Origin: an uncultured Polaribacter sp.
GTDB lineage: Bacteria; Bacteroidota; Bacteroidia; Flavobacteriales; Flavobacteriaceae
Assembly (NCBI RefSeq): GCF_947503855.1
Contig: NZ_CANNFF010000011.1
Coordinates: 1-64,000, forward strand
Reading direction: 5' to 3'
Length of the DNA stretch: 64,000 nt
Shown here piece by piece: positions 1 through 6,377 of the stretch (positions are counted from its first letter, which is position 1; every line of letters begins with the position of its first letter). The notes beneath the pieces were generated by a model. That model was not told the origin of the DNA. It searched no databases and saw nothing but the letters and a program-made list of their open reading frames with translations. Position numbers and translations under genes: made by a program.

Positions 1-1
1 A

Positions 2-814
2 GGGACCTTAAGTGCAGGTGATAATTACACTTTAGACATTCAAACAGACGCAATTTTTAGCATTATTAGAATCGATAGTGATGGCGATGGTGTTGCAGAT
101 GACATAGAAGATAATGATAATACAGATTCAACAGACAGTTGTGATTTTGTAGAATCAAGCCAAACAGAAACACCAAGTGCAGCATGGAACAGTGGAGACT
201 GTGATAGTGACGGCGTAACCAATGCAGAAGAAGTAACAGATGGTACGGATCCATTGAATCCAGATACGGATGGTGATGGAGTTATTGATGGAACAGAGAA
301 ATCTGACGGTACCGATGCTACTAGTTTTTGTTCATCGATTCCTTTAAACATTACCCTTTCTGTAAGTCAAGATTATTTAGCTGCAGATTGTGATGACGAT
401 GGTTTGAGTAATGGCGATGAGATTGGTTTAGATGCATCTAATCCAATAGATTCAGATAACGATGGTGTTGCCGATTATCTAGAGGTGAATAAATATGAAG
501 CTTCAATAGAAGATGACTTAGAAATTTATAATTTATTGACACCAAATGGAGACGGAGAAAATGATGTATTTGTAATTCGTAACATTGAGTTATATCCAGA
601 GAACACGATAGAGATTTTTAATCGTTGGGGAGTACAGGTGTATAGTGTTGTAGGATATGGTCAGCAGGGGAAATATTTCCAAGGTGTATCAAACGGAAGA
701 GGCACAGTAAGAAGATCAGAGTCGCTACCAACAGGAACTTACTTTTATATCTTAAAATATAAGAAAAATGGAGATACGAAAGAGCGTAAAGGTTATATAT
801 ACTTAACTAAGTAA
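2..814 (+). CDS. C-terminal part of a large T9SS-secreted adhesin (type B sorting domain)
   Basis: The reading frame is open to the left edge of the window, so this is the 3' end of a larger gene; the first ATG inside (254) is internal and not the start. The visible 270 residues begin with acidic calcium-binding, thrombospondin type 3-like repeats (DSDGDGVADD, NPDTDGDGVIDG, DSDNDGVADY). They end in a gliding-motility-associated C-terminal domain of the CHU_C type (LLTPNGDGENDVF, IEIFNRWGVQVY, GTYFYILKY, then KGYIYLTK). In this family the domain directs export by the type IX secretion system and anchoring at the cell surface. A PorP/SprF-like gene follows 46 bp downstream, the usual partner of type B sorting domains. 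Ligand and full domain content lie outside the window. Confidence 0.88.
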   Translation, partial: GTLSAGDNYTLDIQTDAIFSIIRIDSDGDGVADDIEDNDNTDSTDSCDFVESSQTETPSAAWNSGDCDSDGVTNAEEVTDGTDPLNPDTDGDGVIDGTEKSDGTDATSFCSSIPLNITLSVSQDYLAADCDDDGLSNGDEIGLDASNPIDSDNDGVADYLEVNKYEASIEDDLEIYNLLTPNGDGENDVFVIRNIELYPENTIEIFNRWGVQVYSVVGYGQQGKYFQGVSNGRGTVRRSESLPTGTYFYILKYKKNGDTKERKGYIYLTK

Positions 815-860
815 ATTTTTAAACAAAAAATATAAAAGTAATAAGTAAAATTAAAAAGAA

Positions 861-1781
861 ATGAAAAAAATATTCACTCTTATTATTCTAGTTTCGTCTG
901 TATTGGGTTATGCTCAACAAGACGCCCAGTTTAGTAATTATATGTACAATACGTTGAGTTTTAATCCGGCGTATGCAGGGTCACGAGGAACTACTAGTAT
1001 TTATCTATCCCAACGTTCGCAATGGGTAGGTTTAGAAGGGGCACCAACAACGAATGCACTTTCGTATCATTCACCCATTGGTTCATCTAAGTTAGGAATT
1101 GGCTTGAGTTTTATCAATGATGCGATAGGGCCAGTTGAAGAGAATTTGGTATCATTAGACATGTCATATACGATCAACACATCGTATGATTATAAGTTAG
1201 CCTTTGGTTTACGTGCAAGTGCACATATGTTAAATGTAGACTTTATGAAGTTAAATGCATTTAACCCTGGCGATGTTTTAGCACAAAATAATGTTAACAA
1301 TCGAATTTCTCCCAATATAGGATTTGGTGTTTTCTGGTATTCAGACAAAAGTTATCTAGGATTTTCTATTCCCAATTTATTAGAGACCAAACATATCAAT
1401 AAGGATTTAAATTCTTCGGTGAGTTCAGTTTCTAAAGAGCGTTTGCACTATCATTTTACTGCAGGTTATATATTTGACTTAAGTGAAAATATTTTATTTA
1501 AGCCAGCCGTATTAACTAAAATAGTATCAGGTGCACCATTGCAGTTAGATGTATCCGCAAATTTTCAGATGTATGATAAATTTACTTTAGGAGCATCTTA
1601 CAGGGTAGATGCTGCAGTAAGTTTTTTAGGCGGTTTTCAATTAAATCAAAAATGGTTTTTAGGTTATGCGTATGATTTTGATACAAATAATTTATCTACT
1701 TACAATTCAGGTTCTCATGAGGTTTTTTTACGATATGAATTATTTAGAAATTATAACGTAAAAGCTCCAAGATTCTTTTAA
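861..1781 (+). CDS. PorP/SprF family type IX secretion system membrane protein
   Basis: A 306-residue outer-membrane protein. It has an N-terminal signal peptide of about 18 residues (ending GYAQQ) and the family opening AQFSNYMYNTLSFNPAYAGS, followed by alternating beta-strand sequence typical of a 14-stranded barrel. Members such as SprF are needed for secretion or surface attachment of one cognate adhesin encoded just upstream. Here the upstream gene ends in a type B sorting domain, and the OmpA-family gene follows after 11 bp, so the three probably form one operon. The start ATG is followed directly by a lysine-rich signal peptide. The gene is full length for the family (about 300 residues). 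Which adhesin it serves is inferred from position only. Confidence 0.9.
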   Translation: MKKIFTLIILVSSVLGYAQQDAQFSNYMYNTLSFNPAYAGSRGTTSIYLSQRSQWVGLEGAPTTNALSYHSPIGSSKLGIGLSFINDAIGPVEENLVSLDMSYTINTSYDYKLAFGLRASAHMLNVDFMKLNAFNPGDVLAQNNVNNRISPNIGFGVFWYSDKSYLGFSIPNLLETKHINKDLNSSVSSVSKERLHYHFTAGYIFDLSENILFKPAVLTKIVSGAPLQLDVSANFQMYDKFTLGASYRVDAAVSFLGGFQLNQKWFLGYAYDFDTNNLSTYNSGSHEVFLRYELFRNYNVKAPRFF

Positions 1782-1792
1782 AAATAAAAAAT

Positions 1793-3700
1793 ATGAAATC
1801 ACATTTTTATAATATTACCTTTTGTTTATTATTTTTTACTGGACTTTTATATAGCCAGCAAAGAAAAGAAGTTATTGCAAATTCAAACTACAATAGCATG
1901 TCTTATGCTAAAGCTGTAGACCTTTATGAAAGATTAGTAAATGATGGATATGGCTCTAAGCAATTATTTGAAAACTTAGGAAATTCTTATTACAATCAGT
2001 CTAACTATGCGTTAGCTAAAGTAAGCTACGATTCATTATTTAAAAGAACAGAGGATGTTTCATTAGCTACCTATTACAGATACATCAATGTACTACGTAG
2101 TGAAAAAAAGCATGAGCAAGCAGATAAATTATACGCTAAATTATTAGAGAAGTATCCTACAGAGAAGAGAAATGCTAAGGGTAAGAATCGTATTTTTTTA
2201 AGTCCAGAAATACTTTCTGTATCTTCTGTTGATTTAGAAAATGCTAAAATTAATTCACCTTATTCAGACTATAAAGTATCTTATTTAGGAGAAGATAAGA
2301 TTGTTTATTCAAGTAGTAAAGAAACAAAGAAAATTACTTCGATAAAATCAATTTGGACTAATGAATCTTACACAAATTTGTATCAAAGTAATATAAGTTC
2401 AGATAGCCTTACAGGAGAATCTTTTAAATTAAAAGGACGCATCAATAGGTTTTATAATGAATCTTCTGCAGTTTTTACAAAAGATGGAAATACGATGTAT
2501 TTTACCAGAAACAATCAATTAGGTAGTAAAGTAAAAACAGATTCTTTAGAAAACGTTTTGTTAAAAATATATAAAGCTACTTATAATGGAAAGCGTTGGA
2601 ATAATATAGAAGAGTTACCATTTAACAGCAATCAATACAACTGTGCACATCCTGCTTTGAGCCCAAATGAGGATTACTTATATTTTTCATCAGACATGCC
2701 AGGAACTTTGGGAGAATCTGATTTATACAGAGTCGCTATTGAAGAGAATACTTATGGAACTCCAGAGAATTTAGGAAATCAAATCAATACGTTAGGTAGA
2801 GACACGTTTCCATTTATCACCTCAGATAATGTTCTGATTTTTTCTTCAGATTTTAGAAAAGGTAAGGGAGGCTTAGACTTGTATTACACAGATTTAAAAA
2901 GTAAGAATAACAGAATCTACACTTTTGGTGAGCCGCTAAATAGCGCTTATGACGATTTTGGATTGATTTATAAAGTAGCTGAAGGAACAGGTTTTATGAC
3001 TTCTAACCGAAAGCAAAACAATGTTGGCTCTGATGATATTTATGAATTTTCAGGTTTATCTATACCAGCCATAGAAGATTTAACGGTAATAATCAAATCG
3101 ACCAAAGGCAATGATGTATTAGGCACCACATTGGTTAGATTATTTAATGAAAACAATACTTTACTAGGGACTATAAAAGCAACTAACAACCAAGTGTCTT
3201 TAATGGATTTAGATCCTTTAAAGCGCTATACGTTAGAAGCAAATAATGATGGTTACGAACCGTATGCTTCTTCAATAAAATTTGAAGGAGCCAATACAAC
3301 TACTATTTATCTTACAGAAAAGGCACCACCACCAGCACCGGTAGACTTACAAGAGATTTTAAATTTAAAGAATATTTACTTTGATTTTGATAAACATTCA
3401 ATTAGAAAAGATGCAGCAATAGAATTAGAAAAGATAGTAGCCATCTTGAATCAATATCCAGAAATTAAAATAGATATTATTGGTCACACAGATCTTCGAG
3501 GACCAGCAGCATACAACGAGAGATTATCAGCACAAAGAGCAGCATCTGTAAAACAATGGTTGGTAGGTAGAGGCATTTCTTCAGAAAGAATGACATCATT
3601 AGGATATGGAGAGAAAAAACCGATCAATGATTGTATAGAAAACAAATGTACGAAAGAACAACACGATCAAAACCGTAGAACAGAATTTTTAATCAAATAA
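1793..3700 (+). CDS. OmpA family protein with TPR and WD40-like propeller (T9SS-associated, PorE-like)
   Basis: A 635-residue envelope protein. A signal peptide (1-21, ending LLYSQQ) is followed by a TPR-like helical region (about 30-130), PD40/WD40-like propeller blades (about 210-420, for example YLYFSSDMPGTLGESDLY), a carboxypeptidase-regulatory-like beta domain (about 430-510) and a C-terminal OmpA domain (about 524-635). The OmpA domain shows IYFDFDKHSIRKDA, IDIIGHTDLRG and the N-LS-RA-V pattern that binds peptidoglycan. The domain order matches the PorE-type proteins that tether T9SS components to the cell wall. It follows the PorP/SprF-like gene after 11 bp and ends in a strong terminator, so it is the last gene of the adhesin operon. 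The role in T9SS is inferred from architecture and context. Confidence 0.88.
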   Translation: MKSHFYNITFCLLFFTGLLYSQQRKEVIANSNYNSMSYAKAVDLYERLVNDGYGSKQLFENLGNSYYNQSNYALAKVSYDSLFKRTEDVSLATYYRYINVLRSEKKHEQADKLYAKLLEKYPTEKRNAKGKNRIFLSPEILSVSSVDLENAKINSPYSDYKVSYLGEDKIVYSSSKETKKITSIKSIWTNESYTNLYQSNISSDSLTGESFKLKGRINRFYNESSAVFTKDGNTMYFTRNNQLGSKVKTDSLENVLLKIYKATYNGKRWNNIEELPFNSNQYNCAHPALSPNEDYLYFSSDMPGTLGESDLYRVAIEENTYGTPENLGNQINTLGRDTFPFITSDNVLIFSSDFRKGKGGLDLYYTDLKSKNNRIYTFGEPLNSAYDDFGLIYKVAEGTGFMTSNRKQNNVGSDDIYEFSGLSIPAIEDLTVIIKSTKGNDVLGTTLVRLFNENNTLLGTIKATNNQVSLMDLDPLKRYTLEANNDGYEPYASSIKFEGANTTTIYLTEKAPPPAPVDLQEILNLKNIYFDFDKHSIRKDAAIELEKIVAILNQYPEIKIDIIGHTDLRGPAAYNERLSAQRAASVKQWLVGRGISSERMTSLGYGEKKPINDCIENKCTKEQHDQNRRTEFLIK

Positions 3701-3725
3701 TAATACAACACTATTTATTATTTAT

Positions 3726-3759
3726 AAAGACTCAAACACATTGTTTGGGTCTTTTTTTT
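3726..3759 (+). terminator. Rho-independent terminator after the adhesin/PorP/OmpA operon
   Basis: A 13-bp stem (3726-3738 with 3742-3754, one T:G wobble) closes a 3-nt loop and runs into a tract of eight Ts, 26 bp after the OmpA stop codon. Confidence 0.85.
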
Positions 3760-3867
3760 ATACTTTTTATAAAGTACAGTAGATTTTGTTTATATGATAA
3801 AATATACCCCTACAAATTATAAAAAAAAAATCCCAACTATTTGATTATAAATAGATTGAGGTTTTTA

Positions 3868-3891
3868 TTTGTACTCAAGGTGGGAATCGAA
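3868..3891. repeat. attL: direct-repeat copy of the tRNA-Leu 3' end
   Basis: These 24 nt are identical to 18354-18377. The part CAAGGTG (3876-3882) is matched by an inverted CACCTTG at 3893-3899 across a 10-nt spacer, as expected for a pair of core-type recombinase binding sites. The second arm belongs to the element side; the tRNA side of attR lacks it. The rest of 3761-4090 holds no gene. Confidence 0.82.
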
Positions 3892-4019
3892 ACACCTTGT
3901 TTTTACACTTTTTAAAAGCCTTATAAAATATACAAAAACATTGAAAAGTTTAATAAATACAATGTATTTAAGGCTTTAAAGGGGTTAACTAAAATAAACT
4001 AAAATAAGTTGATGTTAAT

Positions 4020-4033
4020 AAATGGTTGGCAAA
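4020..4033. repeat. 14-nt sequence shared by both ends of the element (possible recombinase arm site)
   Basis: AAATGGTTGGCAAA occurs here, about 130 bp inside attL, and again at 18276-18289, about 70 bp inside attR. In both places a degenerate second copy of the GTTGGCA motif follows within a few bases. Tyrosine recombinases of this type use short arm-type repeats on either side of the core. Function is inference. Confidence 0.5.
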
Positions 4034-4090
4034 CCGTTGGCACGGAATTAATAATTATTGTAATTTCGTATTGTTCAAAATTCAATACTT

Positions 4091-5410
4091 ATGGCTACTA
4101 TCAAATATCAACTTTTAAGTAAAAGTGAAACCGTACCAATTTATTTAAGATTATCAGTAAAAAGAGGTTTAACACCAAGAACCAAAACAGGTTTACACAT
4201 TAAACCTAAAGACTGGAGTACAGCTTCAAATTTCCCAAAAACAACCACAGCAAACAACAAGAAATTAAAATCTGATTTACAGAAATTAGAAACCTATATT
4301 TTAGATGAGGTTAATAATGCCAATACTAAAGGCGAAACAATAAACACAGCTTGGTTAAAATTCAAGATTGATTTATTTTTCGGGCGTATTTCAGAAACAC
4401 AACAAAGCGAATTGTTAACAGATGCAATTCAAAGTATTATTGATGAAGCACCAACAAGGGAAAACGCAAAAAAAGGAATAGGTTTGTCAAAAAGTAGATT
4501 AAATGGCTACATCTCATTATTAAACATCATTAAAGAATATCAAACCCCAAATACATTAAAGGTTAAAGATATTAATGTAAAGTTTGGTAAGGATTTTTTA
4601 AATTATTTGTTGAATGTAAAAAAGTATCAAAAAAGTACAGCATTAAAAAAACTCGCAGATTTAAAAACGGTTTGCAATGATGCAGAAATCTACGGAATAG
4701 AAACAAACCCACAGTTTAAAAAAATAAAAAGTACAAAACCTAACAACGAAAATATACTCTATTTAAACCCCAAAGAATTGCAGCAGATACAAGATACTAT
4801 TTTGTTAAGCGAATCACTTCAAAATGCCCGTAAATGGTTGCTATTAGGCTGTAATATAGGGCAAAGAGGGGGTGACCTTTTGCAGTTAAATGAAAGCAAT
4901 TTTAAAACACTTAATAATTTAGATGTAATACAGTTAAGGCAACAAAAAACTGGTAAAAATGTTACCATACCAGTACTTGCAAAAACTAAAGAAATTATAA
5001 AAAGCGGTTTACCTTATAAAATATCAACGCAAAAATTCAATAAGCATATTAAAGAAATTTGCAAACTTGCAGGAATTAACAAAATGATAAAAGGTAGTAA
5101 GATAACTGTTATAGAAAAGGGCAAGGGCAACAAAGAAAAAAGAAAAGTAAGCGGTTTATATCCTAAATGGCAATTAATGGCTTCACACGTTTGCCGGAGA
5201 GCTTTCTGCAGTAATTTATACGGTACACTACCAACGCCCTTAATTATGAGTATTTCGGCGCACAGTTCAGAAAAAATGCTTTTAAATTATATCGGAAAAG
5301 ATAGTTTAGATTTTGCACAGCAAATTGCAGATTTTTATACATTACAAGCATTAAAAGAAAAAAAAGAACCTCAACTTCAAGTTGTAAAAAAGACTAATCT
5401 AATTGGTTAG
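4091..5410 (+). CDS. Tyrosine-type site-specific recombinase (integrase)
   Basis: A 439-residue integrase of the Bacteroidetes element type. It has an N-terminal arm-type DNA-binding region (about 1-90; YLRLSVKRGLTPRTKTGLHI), a SAM-like core-binding region (about 100-215) and a C-terminal catalytic domain (about 225-425). Catalytic residues visible are the first Arg in NIGQRGGDLL, the H-x-x-R box in SHVCRRAF, the late His in ISAHSSEKM and the nucleophilic Tyr in LLNYIG. It catalyses integration and excision at the tRNA-Leu 3' end. The gene sits about 200 bp inside attL and reads into the element, the normal place for the integrase of a tRNA-targeted island. The start ATG at 4091 gives a complete arm-binding domain. 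The protein appears intact. Confidence 0.93.
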   Translation: MATIKYQLLSKSETVPIYLRLSVKRGLTPRTKTGLHIKPKDWSTASNFPKTTTANNKKLKSDLQKLETYILDEVNNANTKGETINTAWLKFKIDLFFGRISETQQSELLTDAIQSIIDEAPTRENAKKGIGLSKSRLNGYISLLNIIKEYQTPNTLKVKDINVKFGKDFLNYLLNVKKYQKSTALKKLADLKTVCNDAEIYGIETNPQFKKIKSTKPNNENILYLNPKELQQIQDTILLSESLQNARKWLLLGCNIGQRGGDLLQLNESNFKTLNNLDVIQLRQQKTGKNVTIPVLAKTKEIIKSGLPYKISTQKFNKHIKEICKLAGINKMIKGSKITVIEKGKGNKEKRKVSGLYPKWQLMASHVCRRAFCSNLYGTLPTPLIMSISAHSSEKMLLNYIGKDSLDFAQQIADFYTLQALKEKKEPQLQVVKKTNLIG

Positions 5411-5792
5411 TTTTTACAAGTGTTTACCTAAAATATGCTTTTTTGGAGGGTTTTTTAACGTGCTGATTTACAGGTTTTTAAAACATAATCAACTGATTTA
5501 CAGTATTTTAATTGGTTGATAACTTGCCTTATTTGTGAATAACATCTACAAAAGCTTATTGTATAAATAGTAAACTAAAGTTAATTTAGACAAAACAAAA
5601 AGAGTTCACTACATAAGTAATAAACCCTTTTAATTCTGACAGTATTTAAATTAACTTTTCGAACGGTAAAATTTAAACGCTAACCATATTACAAAAGTAA
5701 TAATATTTTTAATTAATTATTGATGTTCTTTTGTTAAAAAAAAATAGAATTTTAAGTATTTACATCAAGTGAACTCATAAATAATACAATTT
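5411..5792. other. Intergenic control region of the element with short direct and inverted repeats
   Basis: These 382 bp hold no ORF I can support. An 11-nt direct repeat CTGATTTACAG occurs at 5463-5473 and 5493-5503 (30-bp spacing, three helical turns). ATCAAC/GTTGAT form an inverted pair at 5488-5493 and 5515-5520. A 9-nt inverted repeat GAGTTCACT (5602-5610) and AGTGAACTC (5768-5776) brackets the region just before the HTH gene. These could be excisionase or regulator binding sites or replication-origin repeats; none is proven. Confidence 0.4.
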
Positions 5793-6065
5793 ATGAGTCA
5801 AGTACAATTTATTTCGGTAACACCCGAACAACTTCAAAACGCAATAATTGAGGGCGTAAACAGTCAATTAGAAAGCTTAAAGAATCACTTTGAGCCAAAG
5901 CAACCCAAAACGTATTTAAGTAGAAAAGAAGTTTCTAGAATGCTCAACGTTTCGTTTGTAACACTTAACAAATGGAATAAAAGCGGTCGTTTAAAAGCGG
6001 TCGGTATTGGTGGGCGTGTTTTGTACCGTCAAAGTGATATTGATAACGCAATTGTTGAATTATAA
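5793..6065 (+). CDS. AlpA/excisionase-type helix-turn-helix protein
   Basis: A 90-residue protein. Its C-terminal half is a MerR-like (HTH_17, excisionase family) DNA-binding domain: TYLSRKEVSRMLNVSFVTL, KWNKSGRLKAVGIGGRVLY and a final R-x-SDID. The N-terminal 40 residues look like a short helical oligomerisation segment. Proteins of this type act as recombination directionality factors or as small regulators in integrated elements. It is the first gene after the repeat-rich spacer downstream of the integrase and is followed after 10 bp by another small DNA-binding protein and the helicase gene, so these probably form an operon. Whether it drives excision or regulates transcription cannot be told from sequence. 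Confidence 0.8.
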   Translation: MSQVQFISVTPEQLQNAIIEGVNSQLESLKNHFEPKQPKTYLSRKEVSRMLNVSFVTLNKWNKSGRLKAVGIGGRVLYRQSDIDNAIVEL

Positions 6066-6075
6066 AAAAAGCTGA

Positions 6076-6372
6076 ATGATGAGGACTAACAAATCAAACA
6101 GCTTTAATAAATCTTTTAAGAAAGGATTACAAAGCAAAAGTACAACTTTAAAGACTCAAGAAAAAACCATATTTAATTATTTACAAAGGCATACAGCTAC
6201 AAATACAATGGTTTCTTATGCTACTGGAATCGCACAAAAAAATATTTGTAGAGCAAAGCGTAATTTAGAAAAAGCGGGTTTACTTCAAGAAACAGAACAG
6301 AAACTTTGTAAAATTACTGGGCATAGAGCTTGGTATCTAACAACAAATAAAAATCTTTTTAATAAAGAATAA
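6076..6372 (+). CDS. Small winged-helix-like protein of the element
   Basis: A 98-residue basic protein. The central part (about residues 25-85) has the layout of a winged helix: KTQEKTIFNYLQRHTATN, then YATGIAQKNICRAKRNLEK as a recognition helix, then AGLLQETEQ and a beta-wing ending in AWYLTTN. Such small proteins are common next to replication/primase genes in Bacteroidetes mobile elements, where they may regulate the operon or help replication. The gene lies 10 bp after the HTH gene and 5 bp before the helicase gene, consistent with co-transcription. Two adjacent ATGs (6076 and 6079) are possible starts. I do not recognise a named family beyond the fold. Confidence 0.65.
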   Translation: MMRTNKSNSFNKSFKKGLQSKSTTLKTQEKTIFNYLQRHTATNTMVSYATGIAQKNICRAKRNLEKAGLLQETEQKLCKITGHRAWYLTTNKNLFNKE

Positions 6373-6377
6373 CGGTT

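Noticed and set aside
3868..3899. Second tRNA-Leu gene at the left end
   Set aside because: Only about 20 nt of the tRNA 3' end are present; the rest of the cloverleaf is absent, so it is the att duplicate.
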